A DNA stretch of 64,000 nt. Source: Bifidobacterium animalis subsp. animalis ATCC 25527. GTDB lineage: Bacteria; Actinomycetota; Actinomycetes; Actinomycetales; Bifidobacteriaceae. Below the pieces are notes generated by a model. That model ran no database searches and was not told where the DNA came from. It saw only the letters and a list, made by a program, of their open reading frames with translations. The DNA is taken from the NCBI RefSeq assembly GCF_000260715.1, contig NC_017834.1:682001-746000 (forward strand). Reading direction: 5' to 3'. Positions 46,701 through 54,162 of the stretch are shown one piece after another; positions within the stretch are counted from its first letter, which is position 1, and every line of letters starts with the position of its first letter. A program made the position numbers and the translations under genes.

Positions 46701-47437
46701 AAGGCGGCCTTCACCACGGCGTCGTCGATCTCGACGGAGTCGAGCTCGGTGCCGAAAGTGGTGTGGCGGCAGTGGTCGGACCAATACGTGTCGATCACCT
46801 TGATCTCGGTGATGGTGGGATCTCGTTGCTCGCCCTGGAAATACTCGCGTACGAACCTCAGATCGGCCTCGTCCATTGCCAGACCCCGATCGGCGATGAA
46901 CTCGGCAAGCTGTGCATCGTCCATCTCGCGAAAGCCGTCGAGCACTTCGACAGGCTGGGGTGTGGGGGCATAGGTGGCGAGCGTCTCTCGGGTCTCCAGA
47001 CCGGCTTCGCGGGTCTCCACCGGATTGATCACGTACTTTTTGATTGCGGCGAGCTCATCGTCGCCCAACTGACCATCAAGCACATACACCCGGGCCGAGC
47101 GCACGGTCGGTCGTTCGCCCTGGCTGATGAGCTGGATGCATTCGCTTGCGGAATTCGCGCGCTGGTCGAATTGGCCGGGCAACGATTCCACCGCGAACAC
47201 CGTGTCACCGGAGACATCCGGCAGCTCGATGCTCACATTGTCCACCTGCGGCTCGCTGAATACGGTGGGGATCGTCTGGTCGAACAGCTCCTCGCTGATT
47301 CCCTCGACGTCATACCGGTTGATAATGCGGACGTTGTTCAAAGATTCAATGTCGAGAATCGTACGCAATTCGTTCGTCAGCTGCTGCGCCTCGACGTCGA
47401 ATCCGGGCTTCTTCTCTACATGGACGCGAAAAACCAC
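43703..47437 (-). CDS. purL: Phosphoribosylformylglycinamidine synthase PurL (large single-chain form)
   Basis: Makes FGAM from FGAR, glutamine and ATP; 1244 residues, the fused form with its own glutamine amidotransferase. N-terminal region, synthase domains (ATP/Mg residues in FKNETHNHPTEIEPFGGAATC and GAGGVSVAVGE) and C-terminal amidotransferase (PGNNCEYDTAAAF for the Cys-containing region, MIPGGFSGGDEPDGSAK) are all visible. No separate purS or purQ is needed. The start is GTG at 47437 with GAGGAAG upstream; the frame's earlier ATG is not favoured. Downstream of purC. Confidence 0.95.
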   Translation of the reverse strand: MVFRVHVEKKPGFDVEAQQLTNELRTILDIESLNNVRIINRYDVEGISEELFDQTIPTVFSEPQVDNVSIELPDVSGDTVFAVESLPGQFDQRANSASECIQLISQGERPTVRSARVYVLDGQLGDDELAAIKKYVINPVETREAGLETRETLATYAPTPQPVEVLDGFREMDDAQLAEFIADRGLAMDEADLRFVREYFQGEQRDPTITEIKVIDTYWSDHCRHTTFGTELDSVEIDDAVVKAAFDKYMAMRHELGRDEKPVCLMDMGTIGAKWLKKNGVLTGLDESEEINACTVKVKVDVNGESEDWLFLFKNETHNHPTEIEPFGGAATCIGGCIRDPLSGRSYVYQAMRVTGAADPRVPISETLEGKLPQRKLVTTAAHGYSSYGNQIGLATGQVNEIYHPGYVAKRMEIGAVVGATPASHVRRETPAPGDKIILLGGRTGRDGIGGATGSSKAHNVESLELDGAEVQKGNAPVERKLQRLFRRGDACRLIKRCNDFGAGGVSVAVGEIADGLHVDLNQVPKKYDGLDGTELAISESQERMAVDVAAEDVDEFLKYAAEENLEAAVIATVTEDSRMVMEWNGEPIVDLSREFLASNGAAKHQDAHVPQQGSYHAPFSSGSLSERMNEMLSDINIASNKGLSERFDSTIGAATVLMPFGGKEQLTPAEAMVAKFPVFGETTTASAMAWGFNPFLMERNQYTGAYMSVVESLAKLVAAGFEHEKAYLTFQEYFEKLRDEPERWGKPLAAVLGALMAQVDLGIGAIGGKDSMSGSFEDLDVPPTLVSFAVAVGDMNRATSPEFKHPGDRVVRIAPRYLADGITPDKDALLEVFSTIENLVTDGDALAISTPAYGGTAEALFKMCVGNRIGVALDDSIAVDDLFAPAYGSFIVELAPSANMPTVSNLVEIGQIGETTADYVFHAAGETLDLANLQEVWENGIASVFPYRSGETDAETEAVDAISFETMEPTVYKGAKIAKPRVIIPVFPGNNCEYDTAAAFERAGAEAQTLIVNNLTPSAVAESTQALVDAIHNSQIIMIPGGFSGGDEPDGSAKFITAFFRAPAVTEAVRDLLNNRDGLMLGICNGFQALIKLGLVPFGDIVPMTAECPTLTFNTIGRHQSRLVRTRVASNLSPWLAKTEVGDMHTIAISHGEGRFVASDGMLDQLIANGQVATQYVDEHGVPSMDLSVNPNGSMLAIEGITSPDGRVFGKMGHSERTGDGLYRNVPGNIYQPIFEAGVEYFG

Positions 47438-47546
47438 TGTGCTTCCTCGTTCTTTAGCAATAATCTGGGATTGTACCGTTGAAAACAATATAGGAAAACA
47501 AGAAAGGGCCCCTCCCATGGCTCAAGTCATGGAACAGGCCCCAATG

Positions 47547-48299
47547 TCACTCGGCGCGCTCGACGCCCTCGGTCTCGGCGAGCTTGACCAGTCGGCCGTA
47601 AATCTCCTCGTAGGCGGGGATGATGTTGCCCAGGTCGCGGCGGAACAGATCCTTGTCGAGATGCTCGATCTGGCCGGAGCCGTCCTTCAGGTCCCACAGA
47701 CGGCAAGTGTCCGGGGTGATCTCGTCGGCGAGCAGAATCCGCCCGTCACCGGTCTTGCCCTCCTCGATCTTGAAATCGACGAGCTGCACGTCGATCTTCG
47801 AGAAGATGTCTTTCAGCGCATCGTTGACTGCACGTGCCTGGCGGGAGATCTCGTCGAGCTCCTCCTCGGAGGCGATGCCGAGTGCCACGATGCCGTCGTC
47901 GTTGATGAACGGATCACCGAGCTCGTCGGATTTCACGCAGAATTCGAGGATCGGTTTGTTGAGCGCGGTGCCTTCCTCGACACCGTACCTCTTGGCGAAG
48001 GAACCGGCCGCCGTGTTGCGCATGATGATCTCGAGCGGGTACATGTCCATTTTGCGAACGAGCTGCTCGGTGTCGGAGATGCGCTTGACGAAGTGGGAGT
48101 CGATGCCGCGCGCCTTGAGCAGGTCGAAGATGACGGAGGTGATCTGGTTGTTGAGTTCGCCCTTGCCTTCGATCTGCGCCTTCTTGGCGCCGTTGCCGGC
48201 GGTTGCCTGATTCATGTATTCGACCCAGAGAACATCGGGGTCATCGGTTGCGTACAGTTTCTTGGCCTTGCCCTCGTAGAGCTTGTCCAGTTTCTGCAT
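47547..48299 (-). CDS. purC: SAICAR synthetase PurC
   Basis: Joins CAIR and aspartate to SAICAR with ATP; 250 residues. [58 protein letters not shown] and [31 protein letters not shown] are hallmark segments. The ATG has GGAAGG about 6 bases upstream. Lies between purT and purL on the minus strand, with a 137-base gap to purT that may hold a promoter. Confidence 0.96.
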   Translation of the reverse strand: MQKLDKLYEGKAKKLYATDDPDVLWVEYMNQATAGNGAKKAQIEGKGELNNQITSVIFDLLKARGIDSHFVKRISDTEQLVRKMDMYPLEIIMRNTAAGSFAKRYGVEEGTALNKPILEFCVKSDELGDPFINDDGIVALGIASEEELDEISRQARAVNDALKDIFSKIDVQLVDFKIEEGKTGDGRILLADEITPDTCRLWDLKDGSGQIEHLDKDLFRRDLGNIIPAYEEIYGRLVKLAETEGVERAE

Positions 48300-48436
48300 G
48301 TGCTGCCTTCCGTTGTCAACAATGAGTGGACGTTTTCAGCGTACCAACCCAACACGCCAAAAAACGCCCAGTTTACTCACTGTTTTCAGTATTCGACACG
48401 CGGTTTTCGCAAGGTTCGCGAACGGCGGCGTCGACA

Positions 48437-49693
48437 CTACTTCGCCGGATTCACCACTATGCGCAGATTCTGCGCGCACTCGTTCGCCTTGATGCGCGCC
48501 TCGTCGATGTCGGAGCCGATGGCGAGCGTCACGCCCATGCGGCGATGGCCCTCCACCCGCGGCTTCGAGAAGATGCGCAAATCGGTGCCCGGTGTGGCGA
48601 GTGCGGTCTGGAGGTTCGAGAATTCGACTTCGCCGTTGCCCTCGACGACAATCGCATGGCTTGCTGCACCGTAATACTTCGGCAGGTCGAGTCCGATATG
48701 CGCCTTGGAGACCGGGATTCCGAGCACGGCGCGCGCATGCAGGTCGAACTCGCTCAAATACTGGCTGATCATGGTGACCATACCCGTATCGTGCGGGCGG
48801 GGGGAGACCTCGTTGAAGAGCACGGTGCCGTCTTTGAGGACGAACAACTCGACGCCGAACACGCCCCATGCGGTGTCGGTGCCGGCATGGGCGATGAGAC
48901 CCTGCACGGCCTGCGTGGCAATGCGTTCGACCTCCTGCCGATGATCGGGCTCGACTGCCGCAGGCTGCCAGGAATCACGGTAATCACCTCTTTCCTGCCG
49001 TTGGCCAATCGGTTCGCACACCACAATGCCTGCCGATGAGCTCACGGTGAGCATGGTGAGTTCGTAATCAAGGTCGACAAGCTGTTCGACGATCACGCGG
49101 GAGACATCGCCCTCCTCATGCGCACGTCGGCCGGTTTGCGCCTCATTCCATGCGTCCTCGATCTTGTCGGCGGATCGCACCACCGACTGGCCGTGACCCG
49201 AGGAGCTCATGACCGGCTTGACCACGCAGGGGAAGCCGATGCGAGCGACCGCCTCTTTGAGTTCCTGCAGGCTTCCCGCGAATTCGAATTTCGTGGTGGG
49301 CAGCCCCAGCTCGTCGGCGGCGAGCTGGCGAAGGCGCTCACGATCCATGCAAATTGAGGCGATGGCAGCGCTCGGCACCACGCGGATGCCGGCCTGCTCC
49401 GCTTCGAACAGCACGTCGGTGGCTATGGCCTCGATTTCAGGAATGATGATGTCGGGTTTGACGTCGCCTATCACATTGCGCAATGCATCGGCGTTCGCCA
49501 TGTCGAGCACCCGTGCCTCGTGGGCGACCTGTGCGGCCGGTGCGCCGTTGTAGGAATCAGCGGCGCACACCCATGCGCCGAGCCGCATGAGCGAAATCGT
49601 CACCTCCTTGCCGAGTTCGCCCGAACCGAGCATGAGAATGCGGGTGGGATGTTCGCCGAATGGTGTGCCGAGAATCATGGAATCTGTAGTCAT
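48437..49693 (-). CDS. purT: Formate-dependent GAR transformylase PurT
   Basis: ATP-grasp enzyme using formate to make FGAR; 418 residues. RILMLGSGELGKEVTISL, IIIPEIEAIATDVL, FPCVVKPVMSSSGHGQS and LFNEVSPRPHDTGMVTMISQ are typical of PurT rather than PurK. Its presence means the folate-dependent PurN is not required at this step; I saw no purN in the window. The ATG at 49693 is straightforward. Leads the minus-strand run purT-purC-purL. Confidence 0.95.
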   Translation of the reverse strand: MTTDSMILGTPFGEHPTRILMLGSGELGKEVTISLMRLGAWVCAADSYNGAPAAQVAHEARVLDMANADALRNVIGDVKPDIIIPEIEAIATDVLFEAEQAGIRVVPSAAIASICMDRERLRQLAADELGLPTTKFEFAGSLQELKEAVARIGFPCVVKPVMSSSGHGQSVVRSADKIEDAWNEAQTGRRAHEEGDVSRVIVEQLVDLDYELTMLTVSSSAGIVVCEPIGQRQERGDYRDSWQPAAVEPDHRQEVERIATQAVQGLIAHAGTDTAWGVFGVELFVLKDGTVLFNEVSPRPHDTGMVTMISQYLSEFDLHARAVLGIPVSKAHIGLDLPKYYGAASHAIVVEGNGEVEFSNLQTALATPGTDLRIFSKPRVEGHRRMGVTLAIGSDIDEARIKANECAQNLRIVVNPAK

Positions 49694-49795
49694 GGTTCCA
49701 TTGTGCCATTGGTCGTGTCATTCGCGGCGTGGGGGAGCGGATTCGCAAAAAAGACAATGCGCGAATACCGTGAAATATACAGTCCAGCGGGTTAG

Positions 49796-51007
49796 ATGAG
49801 CACTATGGAAGCACACAACGAAGCAGCGTCGCCGCAGTCGGCGTCCGACAACGCAACCGATGGGCCACTGACGATCGCACTGGTTGTGGACACTTTCGGC
49901 AACCGCGGCAACGGCACCTCGAACTCGGCGCTCCAATGGGCGCAGGAGCTCGAACGGCAGGGTCACCAGGTTCGATTGGTGGGGATCAATGCCCCCGAAT
50001 ATCCGGCCAGAGAGAACCACATTCCGTTGGTGAGCTGGATTTCGGCCAAGCAGCAGATGCATTTCGCCCAGCCGAGCGCCACGCTGTTCGACCGCGCCTT
50101 CGACGGTGTGGACGTCGTGCACATCTACACACCGTTCAAATTCGGCCGGCATGCCATGGCGGCGGCCCGTGCCAAGGGACTGCCGGTCACCGCGGGCTTC
50201 CACGTGCAGCCGGAGAACGTCATGTATTCGGCAGGGCCGGCCCGATGGATCCCCGGCATGGATCGGTTCATCTACTGGCTGTTCAGGCGCTGGCTGTATT
50301 CCGGGGTCGACGCCATCCATGTGCCCACGAATCTGGGGAAGCAATTGCTGCTCGACCACGGGTATGCCGAACCGATCTTCGTCATCTCGAACGGCTACGC
50401 ACCGCGATTCGTGCCGAAGGAGCAGCGCAAGGGCGATGCCGCACCGCAGATTCCCGTGCGCATCATCGCTTCGGGTCGCCTTTCGAACGAGAAGAACCAT
50501 GTCGAGCTCATCGAGGCGGTCTGCCGTTGTGCGCATGCGGACGACATTCATCTGACGATTGCCGGCACGGGGCCAATCCGGAACAAACTCGTGCGTTTTG
50601 CCAAGCGGAAGCTCAAGCGTCCTGCCTCGATCGGTTTCCACAAGAACTCGACGATGCCCCAGTTGTTGCGGTCGGCAGACCTGCTCGTTCATCCTTCGAT
50701 CGCCGACCTCGAATCGGTGAGCGTCATCGAAGGCATGGCCTCGGGCTTGGTGCCGGTGATTGCCGACTCGAAACTGAGTGCGGCAGGCCAGTTCTCGCTC
50801 TGCCCGCAATCCTCATACCCGGTGGGCGATGTGGACGCGTTGGCCGAACGCATAGACTGGTGGATCGACCATCCCAGGGAGCTCAACACGTGGGGCGACA
50901 CCTATGCGCGCCATACGAAGGACACGTATTCGGTGGAGGAATCGGTGAGGCGTTTCGCCGAGATGGAACGCCAGATCATCTCCGACCACGCAGTTTCCTC
51001 ACGCTAA
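49796..51007 (+). CDS. Glycosyltransferase family 4 (probable glycolipid-forming enzyme)
   Basis: A 403-residue GT-B fold enzyme. The N-terminal acceptor half has LVVDTFGNRGNGTSNSALQWAQELERQGHQV; the donor half has IIASGRLSNEKNHVELIEAV, LTIAGTGP and the sugar-nucleotide motif HPSIADLESVSVIEGMASGLVPV (E-x7-E). This resembles diacylglycerol glucosyltransferases and similar membrane-glycolipid enzymes, but the substrate cannot be assigned. Start ATG 49796 (or 49805) has no strong ribosome-binding site. Transcribed alone, divergently from purT. Confidence 0.82.
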   Translation: MSTMEAHNEAASPQSASDNATDGPLTIALVVDTFGNRGNGTSNSALQWAQELERQGHQVRLVGINAPEYPARENHIPLVSWISAKQQMHFAQPSATLFDRAFDGVDVVHIYTPFKFGRHAMAAARAKGLPVTAGFHVQPENVMYSAGPARWIPGMDRFIYWLFRRWLYSGVDAIHVPTNLGKQLLLDHGYAEPIFVISNGYAPRFVPKEQRKGDAAPQIPVRIIASGRLSNEKNHVELIEAVCRCAHADDIHLTIAGTGPIRNKLVRFAKRKLKRPASIGFHKNSTMPQLLRSADLLVHPSIADLESVSVIEGMASGLVPVIADSKLSAAGQFSLCPQSSYPVGDVDALAERIDWWIDHPRELNTWGDTYARHTKDTYSVEESVRRFAEMERQIISDHAVSSR

Positions 51008-51077
51008 CTGTAGCTGATCGTAACAGGCTGGCCCCCGCGGATATGGAATCCGCAGGGACCACAGCCCATAACGAGAA

Positions 51078-52103
51078 TCAGAGCAGCTTGATGAGCTCGT
51101 CCACCTGCTCGTCGGTGGTGGCCCAGCTCGTGCAGATGCGCAGCATCACATGGTCGGCATCCACCTGCTCCATGAATCCGAGCTTGACGGACTTCGCGAG
51201 TTCCTGCGCGCGCTGCGTGGCCACCACGATGAAGATCTGGTTGGTCTGCGAGATGTATTCGACGTCGTAATGCTTCTCGAACAGTGCCTTGCGAATCTTG
51301 TCCGCCTCGGCGTTCGCATGCTTGGCGAGCTTGAAGTAGAGGTCGTCGGTGAACAGCGTGTCGAACTGCAGTCCCAACAGCCAGCCCTTCGCCAGCAGTG
51401 CACCGTGCTGCTTGACGATCGTCGTGAAGTTCCTCGGCGAATTACCGCGCGGGAACACGACGGCCTCTCCGAACATCGTGCCGCATTTGGTGCCGCCAAT
51501 GGTGAAGACGTCCGCCAGACGGGCGAGATCGGGCAGCTGCACGTCGTTCATGTCCGCCGTGAGCGCCATACCCAACCGCGCGCCGTCCACATAGAGGGGC
51601 AGATTGTGGTCATGCGCGACCTGTGAGATTGAGGCGAGCTCCTCACGCGTGTACACGGTGCCGTATTCGGTGGGTTGTGAGATATACACACAGCCGGGGT
51701 AGACCATGTGCTCATGGTTGAGGTCGTTTTCGAAGCTCTGGCAGTATTCGTCGAGCTGTTCGCCGGTGATCTTGCCGTCGTGCTGGGGGAGTGCAAGCAC
51801 TTTGTGGCCCGTCGCCTCGATGGCGCCGGCCTCGTGCGTGTTGATGTGCGCGCTCGTCGGGCATACGACACCTGCGTATTGCGGGGTGATGGCGCTGAGC
51901 ACGGTCTGGTTCGTCTGTGTGCCTCCCACGAGGAACCAGACGTCGGCCTGTGCGGCATCGCAGGCCTTGCGAATTTTGTTTGCGGCCGCATCGCAGTACT
52001 GGTCCTTGCCATAGCCGGAGTTCTGCTCGTTCGCCATGGCCTGCATGCGGGCGACGATCTGCGGGGCGGCGGTGGAGGAATAATCGTTTTCGAAAGACAG
52101 CAT
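51078..52103 (-). CDS. ltaE: Low-specificity L-threonine aldolase
   Basis: PLP enzyme cleaving threonine or related beta-hydroxy amino acids to glycine and an aldehyde; 341 residues. The substrate/PLP motifs SFENDYSSTAAPQI, FLVGGTQTNQTVL and LYVDGARLGMAL are clear, and the PLP lysine is in TIGGTKCGTMFGEA. ATG 52103 with AGGAG about 6 bases upstream is the proper start; the longer frame is not coding. It stands alone, convergent with the glycosyltransferase gene. Confidence 0.92.
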   Translation of the reverse strand: MLSFENDYSSTAAPQIVARMQAMANEQNSGYGKDQYCDAAANKIRKACDAAQADVWFLVGGTQTNQTVLSAITPQYAGVVCPTSAHINTHEAGAIEATGHKVLALPQHDGKITGEQLDEYCQSFENDLNHEHMVYPGCVYISQPTEYGTVYTREELASISQVAHDHNLPLYVDGARLGMALTADMNDVQLPDLARLADVFTIGGTKCGTMFGEAVVFPRGNSPRNFTTIVKQHGALLAKGWLLGLQFDTLFTDDLYFKLAKHANAEADKIRKALFEKHYDVEYISQTNQIFIVVATQRAQELAKSVKLGFMEQVDADHVMLRICTSWATTDEQVDELIKLL

Positions 52104-52253
52104 ATGCACTCCTGCTCGTGTGGTTACGTGCGGTTCTGTTGTGTAGTCTACGCCCGGGAACCGAGCGCAAGCACCATTGCCGCGCACGGTGAACGTCATG
52201 GCGAGATGGTGAAGGTGGCGGGACCGCCATTGTTACCCAGTGTTACCGAAACG

Positions 52254-52300
52254 AAAAACCCCGGGATTCGTTCGGTTTGGAAACCGTTGGAATCTCGGGG
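52254..52300 (-). terminator. Terminator after tRNA-His
   Basis: Minus-strand hairpin with an 11-position stem (CCCCGAGATTC with GAATCCCGGGG, one A-C mismatch) and an inner GGTTT/AAACC stem, followed by TTTTT. It starts 10 bases beyond the tRNA-His 3' end. Confidence 0.85.
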
Positions 52301-52309
52301 TTTGGCCGG

Positions 52310-52383
52310 GGTGGCTAACGCGGCTCGAACGCGCGACCTTCTGAACCACAATCAGATGCTCTACCAACTGAGCTATAGCCACC
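52310..52383 (-). tRNA. tRNA-His (anticodon GTG)
   Basis: The cloverleaf on the minus strand has acceptor GTGGCTA (52376-52382) pairing with TAGCCAC (52311-52317). The discriminator is C at 52310 and there is an encoded extra 5' G at 52383, the tRNA-His identity feature. D-arm GCTC/GAGC and T-loop TTCGAGC are seen. The anticodon GTG lies in loop TTGTGGT. CCA is not encoded. A strong terminator follows. Confidence 0.93.
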
Positions 52384-52501
52384 ATGTGTACGTGTCTGCT
52401 GAGCATCACGCAACAGATGAAAACTATACACGAGGGTTTCCCTAAAACCGGGGTCGGCGTGTCGCCTATGCAATCGATGCGGGCGTAGGTATACTTGGAG
52501 A

Positions 52502-53047
52502 TACACCAAGAAGAAACGAATTCCAAGGGTTTTGGGCACGCATAGGAGCGTGCGGCGCGGGGAGCGCCAATGCGGCATAACTCAACGGACAGAGCAGAGA
52601 AGTCCATGAAGTCATATAAGCGGATGCGATGGCGATTGCACGGCCTCGAGACGAGGGGCCGGCAGGAGAGTATTGAAAACCAAAATGGAAACGCAATCGC
52701 CGCTGTGTGCAGAAGGGCCATATGGTTGATGCGCGTGGCGATATGAGTCGCGTATGGTGGGCCGGCGGCACCCGGGGTGTGCGGGTGAGTCGGCAAATGT
52801 CGCAAATACGGTGGTCGAATTGGTGGCAGTGAATCGAATGCAAGCCATGTGCATGCGGCTGAGGCATCAGGGTGGATGCCCGGGCTGTCGGCGACAGTAA
52901 GCCGAGGCATGCGGCAGAGAGCGAGAAATGTGTGCCATATGTGATGGCCGGCGAATGGTGGAATATCCTGTTCGCCCCGTTGTTGAGTATGGTGATGAGA
53001 AGCTAGACGGCCCCGGAGGCACCTAGACACTCCGGGGCCGTCTTTTG
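52502..53047 (+). ncRNA. Candidate structured non-coding RNA upstream of rpsL
   Basis: About 545 bases with no credible plus-strand protein gene but signs of a transcript: a TATACT -10-like box at 52490-52495 and a perfect 13-bp terminator at 53007-53047. Hairpins in between include CTTGG/CCAAG, GCACGC/GCGTGC, GGCGC/GCGCC, a 9-bp long-range GGCGATTGC/GCAATCGCC, CTGTC/GACAG and GGCGAA/TTCGCC. One short part (ATAACTCAACGGACAGAGCA) resembles a tRNA D-arm. I looked for RNase P, tmRNA and T-box signatures and did not find them. It could also be a degraded region with only a terminator retained. Confidence 0.4.
53007..53047 (+). terminator. Strong intrinsic terminator before the str operon
   Basis: GACGGCCCCGGAG (53007-53019) pairs perfectly with CTCCGGGGCCGTC (53031-53043) and is followed by TTTT. 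It insulates rpsL from upstream transcription and is the expected end of whatever is transcribed from 52.5 kb. Confidence 0.92.
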
Positions 53048-53206
53048 TCTGCCGTCATGGTACAGTAGACGTTTGTGTGTGCCAGCAGTACACCTTATGT
53101 GACAGGAGTACATGCTGGGATATCCCCGAGTTCGCGATGATCACGCGCAGTAATGCGGCAGTGAGAGGGCGAGGGGTCATCGGGCCGGTGAACGTTGGCT
53201 AGCTAA

Positions 53207-53273
53207 TCCGATTCGGAGAAGTGGGTCACAAAGGCGCGGCTCCACAAAGAAGAACATTACAAACTGAATCGGA
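53207..53273 (+). promoter_or_regulatory. rpsL leader with hairpin covering the ribosome-binding site
   Basis: TCCGATTC at 53207-53214 is complementary to GAATCGGA at 53266-53273, and the latter contains the GGA of the rpsL GGAG site. The element TCGGAGAA also occurs twice (53213 and 53269 regions), so an alternative fold is possible (TCCGATTCGGA is self-complementary). This resembles a translation control by occlusion for ribosomal protein genes. No experimental basis here. Confidence 0.4.
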
Positions 53274-53281
53274 GAATCAAG

Positions 53282-53653
53282 TTGCCTACTATTGAACAGC
53301 TTGTCCGCAAGGGACGCAAGGCAAAGCCGAAGAAGTCCAAGACTTTGGCTCTCAAGGGCAGCCCGCTGCGTCGCGGCGTGTGCACGCGTGTTTACACTAC
53401 CACCCCGAAGAAGCCGAACTCGGCACTGCGTAAGGTCGCTCGTGTTCGTCTGAGCTCCGGCATCGAAGTCACCGCCTACATTCCGGGCGAAGGCCACAAC
53501 CTGCAGGAGCACTCCATCGTGCTCGTGCGCGGCGGCCGTGTCAAGGATCTGCCGGGCGTGCGTTACCACATCGTGCGTGGTGCACTCGATACCCAGGGCG
53601 TCAAGGACCGCAAGCAGGGTCGTTCCCTGTACGGAGCAAAGAAGGCGAAGTAA
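53282..53653 (+). CDS. rpsL: 30S ribosomal protein S12
   Basis: Decoding-centre protein, 123 residues and fully conserved in type: [20 protein letters not shown], the [20 protein letters not shown] segment (the lysine commonly changed in streptomycin resistance appears wild-type) and [19 protein letters not shown]. The start codon is TTG at 53282 with GGAG about 8 bases upstream; no ATG fits. First gene of the str operon, after a roughly 235-base leader. Confidence 0.97.
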   Translation: MPTIEQLVRKGRKAKPKKSKTLALKGSPLRRGVCTRVYTTTPKKPNSALRKVARVRLSSGIEVTAYIPGEGHNLQEHSIVLVRGGRVKDLPGVRYHIVRGALDTQGVKDRKQGRSLYGAKKAK

Positions 53654-53658
53654 GAGAT

Positions 53659-54129
53659 ATGTCACGTAAAGGACCTTCCAAGAAACACCAGGTGCTTCCA
53701 GATCCGATCTACGGCTCGATCGTGGTGGCACAGCTCATCAACAAGATCTTGCTTGACGGCAAGAAGTCGATCGCGGAGGACATCGTCTATTCCGCACTCG
53801 ATATGGTCAAGGACAAGACCGATCAGGAACCGGTTGCAGTGCTCAAGCGCGCTCTGGACAACATCCGTCCGTCGCTCGAAGTCCGCTCCCGCCGTGTCGG
53901 TGGCGCCACCTACCAGGTGCCGGTCGAGGTCAAGCCCGCTCGTGCGAACACGCTGTCGCTGCGCTGGCTGACCGACTTCTCCCGCGCTCGTCGCGAGAAG
54001 ACGATGGCCGAGCGTCTCGCAAACGAGATCCTCGACGCGTCCAATGGCCTTGGCGCATCCGTCAAGCGTCGTGAAGACACCCACAAGATGGCAGAGGCCA
54101 ACAAGGCCTTCGCTCATTACCGCTGGTAA
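53659..54129 (+). CDS. rpsG: 30S ribosomal protein S7
   Basis: Primary 16S rRNA-binding protein of the small-subunit head, 156 residues as usual ([20 protein letters not shown] ... [20 protein letters not shown]). The ATG is 6 bases after rpsL, preceded by AAGAGA from the rpsL end. In other bacteria S7 is the autogenous regulator of this operon. Confidence 0.97.
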   Translation: MSRKGPSKKHQVLPDPIYGSIVVAQLINKILLDGKKSIAEDIVYSALDMVKDKTDQEPVAVLKRALDNIRPSLEVRSRRVGGATYQVPVEVKPARANTLSLRWLTDFSRARREKTMAERLANEILDASNGLGASVKRREDTHKMAEANKAFAHYRW

Positions 54130-54162
54130 TTAAGTCGAGCAACGAAGAGTTAAGGAAAATTC

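Noticed and set aside
52502..53006. RNase P RNA, tmRNA or T-box leader before rpsL
   Set aside because: The GAGGAAAGUCC and ACAGAA-type P4 elements, the tmRNA 5'/3' tRNA-like ends and the AGGGTGGNACCGCG T-box were looked for and not found; only partial look-alikes occur.
52233..53030. 265-residue minus-strand open frame over tRNA-His and the region before rpsL
   Set aside because: It runs through the tRNA-His gene, is low-complexity His/Pro/Arg-rich and has no family likeness or ribosome-binding site.
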